From Prinia subflava (Eukaryota > Chordata > Aves > Passeriformes > Cisticolidae), in assembly GCF_021018805.1 (NCBI RefSeq), contig NC_086247.1, forward strand, positions 5,897,230 through 5,961,229: a stretch of 64,000 nt of DNA, read 5' to 3'. Each line of letters begins with the position of its first letter. The first letter of the stretch is position 1. The notes beneath the pieces were generated by a model. It searched no databases. It was not told where the DNA came from and saw only the letters and a program-made list of their open reading frames with translations. Below, one piece after another: positions 32,659 through 45,415 of the stretch. The translations under genes were made by a program, and so were the position numbers.

Positions 32659-33339
32659 ATAAATAATATTGTAATTTTTTCTTTCTCAAATTACAGAGAA
32701 GGAGCTTCCACACTGAGTGTCCTCTGTATAGAGATATCACTTTGGTACTGGCCATAGTTTTGGGTCTGACTAGTCCAGTGCTTTTTGATGACTATGCATT
32801 GGTTACATTGCATTTCAACTGCTTCCCACACCATACAGTACTTGATTTTCTGCTATTTGCTTTTTTTTTTCTTTCATATTTTTCCTATAGCTTACTCTTC
32901 ATTATCAAGAATCACAAGGTTCAAGTTTAGGTTGGTTTTGTGCTGTGTGGCATCAGTGGTGACAACGAACATTTCTTTGCTGATTACCATCTGGCAGGAT
33001 TCAAATATGAATGGGCAAACAAAAAAATGTTTAGTGGAAGTTCATTTGCAGAATTGTGTGAGGGTCCAGACATTTTTTAACACTCTCCTGTGGTATCATG
33101 TGGGTAATTAAACACACTCTGTGGTGCACATTTTAATGGGAATCCACAGAGGAGAAAGCTGGCTGACACATTTCTGAACTCTAGAGAAGCAATGTCCTGG
33201 AAATGTGTTGATTTAGGATTGCACGTGTTTAAAGTCAGCTTCACATCACAGAAGGAGCATGACATTTGTCCTGCAGAGAGCTCAGGTATAGTGACGATCA
33301 GGAACAGAAATTGTCCAAACCCTAGCAATAACAAAACAG
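32659..33339. other. Unique sequence right of the provirus
   Basis: No supportable gene. The ORFs at 32742-33111 are low-complexity and aromatic-rich, without domains. Confidence 0.45.
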
Positions 33340-33505
33340 AGTCTCAAAGGAGGTGGTTGTGTCCCTAAACCTGCCAGAGTTCATGAAGCTTTGGAGGATT
33401 TCAGGGACACTGTGGATTTTTGGGTTGCCCTGCGCAGGGCCAGAATTTGGACTCAATGGTCCTGGTGGGTCCTTTCCAGCTCAGGATGTCCTGTGATTTT
33501 ATGAA
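33340..33505 (+). mobile_element. CR1 LINE 3' fragment
   Basis: Sense CR1 3' UTR: 'aggatttcagggacactgtg', 'ggactcaatggtcctggtgg', 'gtcctttccagctcaggatg' and the end 'cctgtgattttatga'. About 165 bp, diverged. Confidence 0.75.
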
Positions 33506-34719
33506 AGCCAGATACAGAATTTGTGACTAAACAGTGATTCAACAAGGCAGAAAGAAAATGAAACATCTGAGTGTCTGAACAACAGAGTGGGATAACCTGG
33601 GCAGATTATGAATAGATTACACAAAGAGTGACAAGACATGATGAACCTGAATCCTGATAAAAAGTCAGACCTGATTGTGTTCTCACTCTACAAAAAGTTG
33701 GTATCTGCAAAGCAGGCATGTAAACAAGTCCTTAAGCCTCCTTTAACAGATTACTCTCTTGAAATGTTATATGCAGCTAACCAAACAAACCACACATATA
33801 TTATTTTATAATTACTGCCTCCTTCACAGGAGAAACACTGCTAGCAGGAAACAGCAATGCTGTATTAAATAATGTCATGCTATGATGAAACAGCAAAGGC
33901 TGAGACCACTGTGTTTTGTTTTGTTTTGTTTTGTTTTAATTTAAAAATGGTCTGGTTACTGCTGAAGGATGTAAGAGTTCATAGGTAATCGAGAATTGTA
34001 TAAATTAACAACCCTGGTTGAGAAAAGTTTGATTCACTGTAGTCAAAATAACACAATATAAACATGAAAATATTTTTCAAGTATCTCCCACTTCCTTATG
34101 AAATAAGTGAATATTGATTTTCACAGATACTTGACATTTTACTCCTGTCCATAAATCTCCCTCTCACATGTACACAATATTCCAAAAAATGTGAGAAAAT
34201 ATGAGTTAACAAAATCCCACCTCAAAATCATCCAGAGGTGATAAAAGAGTTGTGAAGTTTTTAGTATGTTTTGCATTAGTAAGGTTTTGAAACCTTATAG
34301 TTGCAAAATATACACCAAAAAAAGTGTACATCAACAGCCATATAACAGCTCTCACACAGCTGTTGTACAGCTATCTCAGTGTTACCAGGACTAGTGCAAA
34401 ATAAATTGTAAAAGTCTTTATTTCTACTTTTGAGTAGTTAGGACTTGCCATGTGTGTGATAATTAAAAGTAGGTTTTGATATCTGCCATTCTTAATAAAG
34501 AACACTGCTTTGCCTCCTTCTCTTTTCAAGATTGAAGTCTTGACAAAGCAAGGGAACACACTGACTTCTCCTAAATCATTGGTAAAGAGACTGGCATATC
34601 TTTTCTTCTTCTCCAAGACCTGCAAAATAACTCCCATGAGCAACACCACTTATCTTCTACTCAGCAGACAAACACAAAATATCTGCAAGATATGTTCTTT
34701 TATACCTCCCCATGTGAAT
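33506..34719. other. Unique AT-rich sequence with a (TTTTG)n repeat
   Basis: Contains (TTTTG) repeats at about 33913-33937. Otherwise nothing supportable. Confidence 0.45.
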
Positions 34720-34860
34720 CCTGATGTTTCCCTGGAAATGTTCAGGGCCAGCATGGACAGGACCCTGAGAGACCTGGTCTAGTGGAAGGTGTCCCTGCCT
34801 GTGGCAGAGGTGTCAGAAGCAAATGGTTTTTAAGTTGTCTTTCAACACAAACAATTTGTG
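34720..34860 (+). mobile_element. CR1 LINE 3' fragment
   Basis: Sense CR1: 'tgttcagggccagcatggac', 'gacctggtctagtggaaggt' and 'gtccctgcctgtggcagagg' are the standard order before the CR1 terminus. The tail is eroded. Confidence 0.8.
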
Positions 34861-35276
34861 ATGATCAACTGCAATGTTGTTACTCCCATGTGGCCACTGC
34901 CGCATTGTGCCTCACACATTCAAAGTCTTGTCTCTTCTCATACTGTGACTTAGGTTATTGCTTTTGGAAAACGAAATCTAATGGCTTTCTATCTGTAACA
35001 GTAAACTCTATTATTTTTGACTTTGATATAATCAAAACAAAGACTGGGTCTGGTTCTCAGTGTCTTGTATATCTTTCCTTCTATCAGCTCTACCTGATGT
35101 ATCCAGTTCTTCAGCTAAATTTCAACAATGCTACAATGCTGATTTTTGTTGTTCGTGTTGTTGCTTGTTTACACAGATGTCACTAGATCTGCTGTAATTG
35201 GTTTAGCATTTTTTAAATTTTATTTTTAATTTGGCATCCAAGTATCAAATTGACATTTATATCCAGTAAGATGAAC

Positions 35277-35385
35277 ACCATTCAATTTATTTTATCTGGT
35301 TCAGATATAGTCAATTTATCTAGTTCAATCAATTCAATCAACTCATCTAGTTCAATTTATCTAGTTCTGATATAGTTAATTTTAA
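35277..35385. repeat. Degenerate tandem repeat (ATCTAGTTCAATT-like words)
   Basis: The words caatttatctagttc and ctggttcagatatag recur four to five times with variable spacing over about 110 bp. Confidence 0.6.
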
Positions 35386-36781
35386 TATCCTGGAAACCAT
35401 AGGCCTATATGTCTCAGGGATTCTGTCCTTTTCCACAGCTCTTTTGCTCACACCTGCTACATTGACAACATCTACTTCATGTTCTTATTTTATTCCAACA
35501 TTTAAAGCTCTGCCTTCTCTTCTACTCTCACATCCTGCCTGGCACCGTCCCTACTTTACTCTGTTCCAATTTATTGTGGAACCAACTTTTTCTCTGCCAC
35601 TTTGCTGGGTAACACTTGACAGGATTGCACATCCTGTGGTCTTTATTTCAGGGCATGAAAGTCCTGTGCCACATTAAAAATTAAGCAGAAAGGAGTTGCA
35701 TAGACACAGCAAAAGAACAAACATAAATCTCTGTACCTAATTAATGAGATGTAGCTGTGGTCTATCATGAGATTCCGGCAGCATCTGAGTTATAGCATCA
35801 CATGGCTGGAAAGCATCCACTGGGTTTAATTCCTCAGAGTAAGTTCAGACTTATTTAAGGCCAATATTTTTTTCTGGCTGTGAGTTGGATGCAGATTTGG
35901 GCATATGGGACAGGAAAGAGGCCAGATTGCTGCAGGTTTTTAATGTGTGATCTACAGGTAGAGCAGTAAAGGAATGTGAATAAAAGGCAGGAATGAGCAC
36001 TGCATGCTTAGAGCATGAGGTTTGACAGGCCTGAAGTGTGGGATCTGACACTGAGAATTCTGTATATCCCACTGCAGAGCTCAGGAGAAGGAAGGGGGTT
36101 TGTGCCCCATGGAATCACACTCTGAGTGATGGAGAAAAGCACAAGGTTGCTCACAACTGACAGCAAAGGTTTCTTCTGACACCTGAACACTCCTCAGAGG
36201 TCTGCTGTCTAGGGAGTGACCTCCTATCAAGGCTCAGATCTCACAAGTTAAGCAGACAGAGGATTAAAAAGTGCCAGAAAAAGTCAGAAGCCAGGCAGAG
36301 TGTGACGGACTCTTGCTGGGTTATACCGTAATGTACAGTGGGACTATAATTAGCTTGATGGTTGAAATGAAGGAACAGGACACAGAATTACAGCAGATCA
36401 GAAGTGTAGAGGAAAGTTTTACCTTGGGAAAAACTCTACATGACTTGCTCTTAGAATGCTTTCCTTTGCATTAAAGGGAAAGATCTCCTGAGGAAGTAAA
36501 ATAGATTAGAATAGACTATGCACAAGGAGTCAAAATATAACATGATCACACTGCAAGCTACTCCAAAGCAGAGAGAATTAGAGTGATGAAATGTTATATG
36601 CATTTAATAATGATTTGGGTGCAGTGACTAAATCCATCAAAATCCACTTTGTTTCTTTCCAATAACATGCAAGCTAAACTAAATTCCCTTGAGCCAGGAT
36701 ATATCACTGATCTATATTTAAGCCTTTTGATGATTTTCAGTCTAAATATGTTCTGTTTAGCAACTGAGGAAACTTTCTTCC

Positions 36782-36888
36782 CTTTTTTTTTTTATTTTGT
36801 GGAGGGTTTTTTTTGTTTGGTTTGGTGTGTTTGTTGTGTTTTGTGGTGTTTTCGTTTGTTTGCTTGTTTTTTCTTGGTTTTTTTTTTA
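36782..36888. repeat. T/G-rich low-complexity tract
   Basis: About 105 bp made almost only of T and G on the plus strand, with TTTG and TGTT words, in clear contrast to its flanks. It produces a spurious 86-codon ORF. Confidence 0.75.
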
Positions 36889-36937
36889 ACCCCTAAGATG
36901 CTTTTTTAATTCCTTAAAATTGCACAGCAAACAAGAA

Positions 36938-37200
36938 TCATAAAATTATGGAGTGGCTTGGGTTGGAAGGGGCCCTAAAGTTCACATATTTCCAAACTTC
37001 TTTCATGAGCAGGCACAACTTCCACTAGACCAGGGTTCTCAAAGCCCCTTCCTACCCGGCCTTGGATGATTCCACGTGCAGGGCATCCACAATTTCTCTG
37101 GACAACCTGTTCCTATGTCTCATCACACTCACTAGAAATAATTTCTTCTTAATGTCTAATGAACATGGCTCTTATCTCTTTAAATACCACTGCTTAGACT
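36938..37200 (-). mobile_element. CR1 LINE 3' fragment
   Basis: Antisense CR1: 'gaatcataaaattatggagt', 'ggcttgggttggaaggggcc', 'ccggccttggatgattccac', 'gacaacctgttcctatgtct' and 'aataatttcttcttaatgtc'. Confidence 0.85.
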
Positions 37201-37499
37201 ATTATTAGATTGTGCTATATTCACTTCTAATATAAAACTAAATGCCCTGGTCTGAGTGTGGTCAGAGTGTTCATTATACTAAAACTGAAAGGAGGGAAAT
37301 TAAATTTTTTTTTGTTTCAAAAACATGAGGAGTAAATGAGTGTTTAACGTTGGCTGTATGAAGCTCTGTACAGCAGATAAACAGTGTTGAGTACATGCAG
37401 TTGAAATTGCAGCTTCTGCTGCCAATGTTATAATTTTTTTTCAACTGAATATGTGGTCAGTTCGATCATGCAGTCTATTTTAGTGCAAGGATTTTCTTT
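37201..37499. other. Unique sequence between two CR1 fragments
   Basis: About 300 bp with no recognisable feature. Confidence 0.45.
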
Positions 37500-37625
37500 G
37501 GAATCACAGAATCATTAAGGCTGGTGAAACCTCTAAGACAAAGTCCAGCCTTTAACAGAGCACTGTCATGTTCACCACTAAAGCATGTCACGAAGTGGGG
37601 GATGCAGTAAAACCTCTGGAGGTTA
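37500..37625 (-). mobile_element. CR1 LINE 3' fragment
   Basis: Antisense CR1 starting 'ggaatcacagaatcattaag' and 'gctggtgaaacctctaagac', followed by 'actaaagcatgtcacgaagt'. The wording differs from the CR1 at 36938, so it is a separate insertion of another subfamily. Confidence 0.8.
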
Positions 37626-40600
37626 GGCTGGGTGTGCAAGCATCTTAAATGACTCAAGGTATTTAAATGTCAGCAATGGACCTAAATTCCCTGAGTTTTC
37701 TGAATCTTTGTTTCTGTGCCAGTTCTAACTCCTGACTGCCATAGTCCTTGCCCTCTTCCTATGGAACACACTCCAGGCTCATTCTCCCATTCCTCTCCCT
37801 TGTTTCTTGTTCTAGTTGAACTCTTTGAGTAATGCCAGCACATTAATCTTACAGGAAGACACTATTTTTAATTTTTTCTTCTGTACTATAAAACCATAAG
37901 ACCTTTACAGAAAGTCTTGTAAGGAAAAAGGTGAAAATGTACAGCTGGCAGGGGAAATGCAGTGACCAGCAGTGAGGCTGCCATGGAAACATAGCCCAAG
38001 GCTAAAAAAAGACAAATCCTACCAAGTACATATTTAATGAAATTTTGATAAAAAGCAGGAAAATCTGCTATTAAAAACATAATTCTTGTTGGTCAACATT
38101 GCAGCTAACAATCTGCTACTTATTTCTTTACATTGCTTGTCAGTGTAAAGCACCGTTGGTGCAAGTTCTAGCATATTTTGAAAGAGCTCAATACCAATGG
38201 CCTAAATTTCTTCCAAATTAAAGTATTTATCTAAGAAGACTGATCAAAGGAGACTGTGGAGACACAGCCACATAATTTAAACACCTGTATTTACCTGTAT
38301 TTATCATCTGAATAATTTCTAGTGTGATGATTTATAGTCATAATGTGACACAGGAATTCTTGCTTTATTAACATCAAGTATTCACTTGTGCAGAAACATA
38401 TAAAAGGAAAATTTTGACCTCTTTTTTTTTCGGTAATCAAATTATATCTTTTATCTTGCCAGCAAAGTTTGTAACAATCTGACACTTCAGAATAGATTGT
38501 ACAAATAATCAGAGCAATCCAAATCAAGATTTACTTGGACAGCCACACCATACCATCAATTTGGTAGTTTTTTTCTTAATTTTTTACGTAATGGTATATT
38601 TTGCAAATTTCATTAATTGAAACAGATCCCACTCATTTAATTTACAAATCATAATGTGTTGATGTGTTCACTTTTTTTCTTTGAAATGGTACAATCACAC
38701 AGCCCATAACTTCTTTCTGAAAGGGAAGTGATGCTTTAAAATATTTGGGATATGTTGCTTTCAGTCAGTCACTCAGTAACACAAGGTGTTTAAGCTAGCT
38801 ACCATATTCTGGGAATTGAGTAGATCAAACAATACTATGAGCTTAAGATCTAATCATATATACTCAGTCAATCCCCCAAAAGAAGCTGAATACTAATTTT
38901 CTTGATGCCTATCATGCACTTTGTCCTTATCAGCAACCTTGAGATCAAGAATGGATATGCTTATTCTAACAGAAAATTAAAATTTTGTCCCTGTGACACA
39001 GCAGAAGTTTCATTCTTTCAGAAATATGAGACTCAGAGCAACTGTCTTTGAGAAGAAACACAAAGAGGCAGCTCAAATATTTTAGATTTCAGAAAGACCT
39101 TTTTTTCCAGAACTTGAAATCCCAAGATCCTCAATGTGAGACACAACCAAAGGGGTTTTTTTTCTCTTAATGTGCCCTTGGAGTTATCAAAATCATGAAT
39201 GGGAAGGACTCTGAACAAATAGTGCCACATGGAAGAGAACTACTGCTGGATGCTGAGTGGAAAAGCTGGGAGTGTGTGTGGGCCCCTCTCCAAAACCCTG
39301 GAGTCAAATGATGACATTGGGCACAAGGGTGCACAGACAGGGGGATCTGATGAAGATTTGCACCTTCTACCTCTGTGTGGTCACCTTCCATGAGCAGTGT
39401 GCTTAGGGAGTAGTTTACCTCTTGGAAAATGAGGATAAACTTGTTTACATCAGGTTTAAACTACCAGAGGCAGGAAGAAAATAATCAGTGTCCTGAACAC
39501 CTTGAGTATGTGCACATCCACATGTGAAGTATGAAGAGAAACTAAAAGATTTGAAAACTTTAATAATGCAATTTATTTGCTGCAGCAGAGCTTTGAGGCA
39601 ATTACAGATGACTGCATCATGAAAAGGAATTGACTGAGGGTCATTAAAAAAAAAAAAAAGGGAAAAATGAAAATAGTAAGTGATACAGTCCTTGGTGCAC
39701 AGTGCACCAAGATTTTCTGTCATTAGTAGTGTTTGATAACTTCTAGGTATAACTCCAGAAAAATTGAATTGAAGGGAATTGACTGAAGGAAGTGTGACAT
39801 TTCTTTGAAAAAAAGATGAAACAGCTACATAAGCAAACAATTCCATTTCACATGAGGGCACCGTTTTAATGAAGCAAAAAGTGGTTAAAATTTCAACTCA
39901 TATAAAAGAAACAAGAAATAGAAACTGAAATTAATAAAAATTAACACAAATATAAAAAAATATAAAATAAAATTAACATGGACACAGAGAGTTAGAAAGA
40001 CTGAAAAAATATGTAGTACAATGTGTAAAGAGAAATCAAGGGTAAAAAGATATAATTCTTTAAGCAGTAAGGAAAACATCATGGAAAATCTTGATTTGAT
40101 ACTCAAGTTCTTGTCGTGCTTAAGTTTCTCTGTAAAAGGTCAATGACTAACAGATGTCTGGAAATACTAATGTTGTGATAAAAGGATAAGATTTCTGAGT
40201 TTTCTATTTTGAATAAGGAAAACAGAAAGGAAAAAGTAATTACAAACACTTAGTAAATTCCCAGTTAAAATAATTTCATATTTTTTGGTAGCTATTTCTA
40301 CCTTAACAACTGAAGGGTTAAACCAGTAGCAACCAACAAAACCAAACTATATTATTACATCAAAGCACTGCCATTTTCTTTCAAGGCAAAGCTATAAGTT
40401 TTCTGAATAAAGATGGTAAAAGTAAATAGTGAAAAACAAGCCTTATTTTTAGAAAGGTTTATTTCATGCTTCAGGATAATCCTCACAAGGAATGGAAACA
40501 TGAAAACATGGAACCACTACCACATGAGTCTGAAAACCATATAAAGAAGCTGTCATATATAATATAAGGAAGTTAATTTCAAAAGAGAAAGAATATATTT

Positions 40601-41359
40601 GTGGTGTCTAACAGAAAGCCACCATTTATCTGGACAATGGATTCTAATGCATTAGTTTGCACTAACTGTGCAAACAATTAAAGAATGGGGTTTTTTTTCA
40701 GTTTGCTGATCATATGAACCTGAGAGAGGAAACACATACACTAAATTAAATTAACCGAATAGAAAGTAAATTTGAAAGTTGGTAAAACCTCTTGCAGAAA
40801 GAAATGATTGAATGAGATTAAGTGAGCAGAGACAATGTGAGGTGTCAAATAGAAAAAGAGATAGTCAGGTATAGAATTACAGGATGGGGTATGACTGTAG
40901 CAGATCTGTAGAAAAGGTATCTGTGAGTTAGAGAACAATACTGGTCAAATATGAGCCAAAAAGTTTGTAAGGTGAAAATAGAAAACTTTATTCTGTATAA
41001 AAGTAACCCCCAAAGTCTCTAGAAGATATGAATTCATTTGCTCTTTTGGGTCTAGTACCATGTTAGGGATGATGGAACTTAAGGTTTTGGACCAAGTACT
41101 GTGCAGCTATTAAATATTAACCTTGAGAGCTGGGACAAGAATAAACACGAGCCTTTAAACCAAGAAGACTGACCAATTTCTTCAATTACTGAAATTAAAA
41201 TTGTCTGGTGCTCCACTGACAGCAATGGACTCCTGAAAGTCTTCTTCAGAATAAATGTCTGCACTGTGGACACCCAAATACAGTCATGGAAAGTTTTGAT
41301 GTGAATTGCAGCACGGCAGAAAATATTTCCAATTTAAGACTGGGATTGATTCATTCAGC
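37626..41359. other. Unique AT-rich sequence, no gene seen
   Basis: Nothing supportable beyond small A/T runs, including a run of 14 A at about 39646-39659. The 138-codon minus-strand ORF 39445-39861 is interrupted by a homopolymer-coded Phe run and has no domain. Confidence 0.45.
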
Positions 41360-41480
41360 CTGGAAACTGTGAGGACCTCCACAAGTGGAGGTTCTTAAAC
41401 AGGATTGGAAAAGCCTGTGTCAGAAATGAAGCTGGTGTGTAGCTAATCATGCTTCAGGGCAAAGAGGAGAATTAAATGGT
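41360..41480 (+). mobile_element. Possible ancient CR1/L3-type LINE fragment
   Basis: The order 'cctggaaactgtgaggacct', 'gtggaggttcttaaacagga', 'ttggaaaagcctgtgtcaga' resembles the 3' UTR of old CR1/L3 LINEs. A perfect short hairpin CCTCCAC-aa-GTGGAGG lies at 41376-41391. Highly diverged; the call is tentative. Confidence 0.4.
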
Positions 41481-44400
41481 CTTTTAAATCCCTCTGGGAA
41501 ACTGGGACTCAGAGCCTGAAGCCATTCATGCACTTAGCTACATCAAATGTTCCTGTGCTTCAGCACAGACAGGCACTGGAAAAAGACACAGTCCTGGGAT
41601 CTCTGAATGACTCCTGTCTCAGACCTCTTCTCTTCCTCTGACTAAATAGAGGGAGCACTGGGAAATCAGCCAGTCCACAGGTTCAGCAGGGCAAAGCCAG
41701 GGCTTAAAGGCAACTGGATTGAACAGCACCTAATCTCCCTTTTCTCAGCAATATTAACACTTCCATGGGTGTACATATGGAAGGGATTGACTGCTTCCCC
41801 CCTGATTTAGTGCTCTGCATTGTTTTGTTGCCTGGTGTCCAACTCTGCTACAAGGACCCAGTCTAGCTCTCAATAATTATGCAAATGCTCTTTTATTTCC
41901 ACTCAAAAGTTAACAATCTGCTAAAAGGTAGCTCTTTAAGCAGGACTACCAGCTACTGGTTCTTTCCACAATGTTAATTGTAAAATGCATTTAAAATCAC
42001 TCTGCATCCAAATTTTTATTCCTGCAGGATGGACTTACTATGGCACTAATTTCATGGGTGTTGTGAAGCAAAGAAGTATGAAGTACTATTCCTGGAAGGA
42101 ACAGAACCATGAAAATCAATTTAGTATGAGTGCTCTCTCTTTATCAGTGTCATGGACAGAAAATGCTATTTATTTTTTTGGTATGTACATATATATATAT
42201 ATAAATGTATGTAAATATGAAGAGGCAATTCTATTGAGTTAAATGAGATTTCCAGTAAAGCTGCACCATATCCAAGTCAAATGGCCCCACCAATGGCACA
42301 AGGAACTGGAAAGTCACTCTTTCACAGGACTGTTGCTTACAAAAGTACCCAGTGAGTGTGCCTGGTATCATTTCAGGTTGATCTCATCATGTGAGGTAGA
42401 GTAGGACTCACCAGTAGGTCTTTTATGGTTTATGGTCAAAAGGGAAAACATCTGGGCACCCTGGTGCATAGAGACAGCATTTGGTGCAGTGACCAGTTCA
42501 AAAGGAGATGTGTGAAAGAAGCTGAAAAACTCATCTCTTCCTTTTCACACTATCAGCATTTTTTAACTCTTACAAGTGTAGAATAGTGGGCAATCAAAAT
42601 CAAGCTGCAGGCTTTCAACATTGGATTTGTTCAGCATAGGACAGAGGGGTTTCTTTAGGCTTCACTGCTTTCATTGTCTTGTACATTGTTTTTAAACTCA
42701 ACAACAGAATTTCTATCTGTCCTTTTTTCATAGCTAAATCTGGATTTAGGCATTGATGGCTTTTAGCAATTATGGATTATAGACTTTCTGCAGAAAGAGT
42801 GATCCTTCCATTAGTTTTCATAACATTACAGGTCTGGTGAAAGTGGCTTAGCTCACAGGAAGTTACTTAGAAAATAATTTTCTCTAGAAAGGAAGGGAGT
42901 TAAAATGGTTTTGGGAGAGGCAAAATCTTCCCGAAAGTCTTATTTCATAAATTGACTTTTACTGGCATGCCTGTATAGCATATGATGGATTTTCAAGAAA
43001 ACTTGTGGTAACCCTTACAATGACTTTCTTAGCTATGTTTTCAGAAGCATGTCCTCAAAATCATTCTCATGTTCTTTGTTTGAAGGTTTTCTTTTGTTTT
43101 TAAAAAGAAATACGTTATTATCTTGGTGAAAGCTCATTCTACTTTTGTCACCTTTAAATTTTAATGGTATCAGAAAGATGGACACAAAATTGATGATACA
43201 TAAAAAGGATGAAGAGACCTTAGTTCTCTTGCATAGCCACAAAGTGTCACCCTTTTCCCATGAATTGTCTACTCTGATTGCTTTTATGTAGCTCAGGAAA
43301 AAAATGTCTCCTTTGAAGGAGACAGCCCTGAGGTTCAAGGACAGAATCGGGTCTCAGGTTGTGTCTGTAAAGTGGCAAATGTCCGTGCAGACCTCTGATG
43401 AGTGCAATGGAGATTAAAAAGAAATAATTCAGAGAAGGACACAACATTTGATATTTTCATTCATAGATTGCTGATACCAAGTACCTTTGAAGATCACAAC
43501 TTGATTAGAGCCCCATGGTTTCATCTGTTTACAGGGAAGCTTATTTGTCTACATATAATCAATTCTGTACTTCCTAGGGATCTGTATCTTTTGATCAACT
43601 GATGCTATTTTCTAAAAAAATAAATCAGTTTCTGAGGGTGGAGGGTTTTATTGTTGTTGCTGTTCTGGGTATTTTTTTCAAGAAATCTCTGGAAATAAAA
43701 TGTACATTTGAGAACTCCAGCTATAATAAATTAGGTTGAAAGCAACTAACACTTTCTGAAATTATATTTAAAAGTAGAGAAATAGAGGGACACACAAAGA
43801 TCCAGGAACTTGATTACTGTGGGAGAAGAAGAGTGGAAGTGTGTGAAAAATATCACAAATTACAGTTAAAAAAAAAAGTTTAATATATGACACTTGATAA
43901 GATAATGTTTTATAATAACAAAAGCAAATAGAATTCTCTTGTTTTTAGCAAAAATTAAATCTTGTTGAAATTCTAGAGATGTGCTACTGTGTTTGCTAAT
44001 GTGATGGAGGTGCCAAAAAAATCAGTTTATCTTTATTTAGGACAGAGTAAATAGAAGATGTGGGAGAATGTCACCTGGTAAAAAACGCCAGTGTTGGCAT
44101 GTGAGTCCTAATTTCTGTGTAGGCATTTACCTCGGGTCTTTGGATAAGTTCCTAATTCTGGCAGTGTGTAGGTATCAGACATGCTCCTCGTAAAGACAGT
44201 TTTGATTTTCTGTTTATTAATCCACCCATTCCCTGTAGCTATTCCTATGACTCTCATTCTGAGGTACCAAACTCCCTTCTTATGTTGACTAAACTTCAGT
44301 GTTTGATTCCAACTTCTAAATTTTCTCTGGGCTTTGAGCACATGGAAGTTACAAAAACACATAAATAAGGAACAGAATCACTCATGGCAAGTGATCAAGA

Positions 44401-45289
44401 AAAAAACAAAGTAACAAAGTGGTATTTTTCTGGTTCACTACCTAATTTTTCTCCTATCCTTATCCAAGATCAGGTTCTCTGTAGGAACTATTTGCTAAGA
44501 GTCCTTGAGCAAAGTGCTGGTATGTATTTGTTTTCAGTCATTCGCTTTAGAAACCCCCTTTACCTTGCACTGAGCTGGCTTGTCCTTGTCATTCCAGCTC
44601 AGGCTCTGTCATTTGGCTTAATGTCTTTGGAAGGAGTACAATGCTTTGATTGAAAAAGTCAGTTTTATGGTGGGCATGAACTAAATTAACATGGGGGAGG
44701 ATTCATTATGCTCACAAAAGCAGGCAGAAGACCTTGACTGTATTTTCTCCTCCCTTCCCATTTTAGGGAGGTTAAAAGGTAGGAAGAAGTTCAGAGTAGA
44801 GAAATGGAGCAGACCTGCATAACGATTTTGCTGCCTACACTCAGTTGCAGAGCTGATTATGAATTCTTAAAAAAGCAAATGGCTCTGAGTTTATGGGGTC
44901 TAATTTTGTTATGAATCTTAACTGCAGAAGTTGAGGGTTTTTCCTGGAATACAGGTAGGTGTGGATGTGGGAGAATTTAACTTTTATTATTTTTTTAAAT
45001 GTCAGCTCATTCTAAAGGACAGAGTTATCATTTCAGCAAACTATATTATAAATGCCCATGAATCATATGCAAAAAGACAATAACAAACTTCTTTATCTCT
45101 TTCCCTCTCAAACCATCCTCTGAGGCAGAAAGAAGAGGTTACAATAGTAGACTAGTGGGAAATTATTTCACTGGGATGCAGAGAAATAATAACTTTCATA
45201 GGTACAAAAGAGAAACTTTCAAGAAAGTTTTAAGTGGTAGACACTGGAGCTCATCCTTTCAGGTATGATTATGCACATATATAATCACA
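41481..45289. other. Unique sequence, no gene seen
   Basis: Contains a short (AT)n at 42189-42203 and little else of note. ORFs are up to about 100 codons without domains. Confidence 0.45.
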
Positions 45290-45415
45290 AGCCTATGGAT
45301 GGGACCCTGAACAACCTGGTCAAGTAGATAGTGTCCCTGCCCATGGCAGGAGAGTTGTAATGAGATGATCTTTAAGATTCCTCTCCACACAAGCCATTCT
45401 ATTACTCTGTGTCAG
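45290..45415 (+). mobile_element. CR1 LINE 3' tail fragment
   Basis: Sense CR1 end: 'gatgggaccctgaacaacct', 'ggtcaagtagatagtgtccc', 'tgcccatggcaggagagttg', 'agatgatctttaagattcct', then 'ccattctattactctgtg'. Confidence 0.8.

Larger units (their letters stand above)
34861..36937. other. Unique sequence with local low-complexity repeats
   Basis: Includes a degenerate tandem of caatttatctagttc/gatatag words (35277-35385), a possible 5S-like SINE relic (about 36225-36360, see findings) and a long T/G-rich tract (36782-36888). No exon was seen. Confidence 0.45.

Noticed and set aside
39445..39861. 138-codon minus-strand ORF
   Set aside because: It contains a homopolymer-encoded Phe run from a 14-A tract and no recognisable domain.
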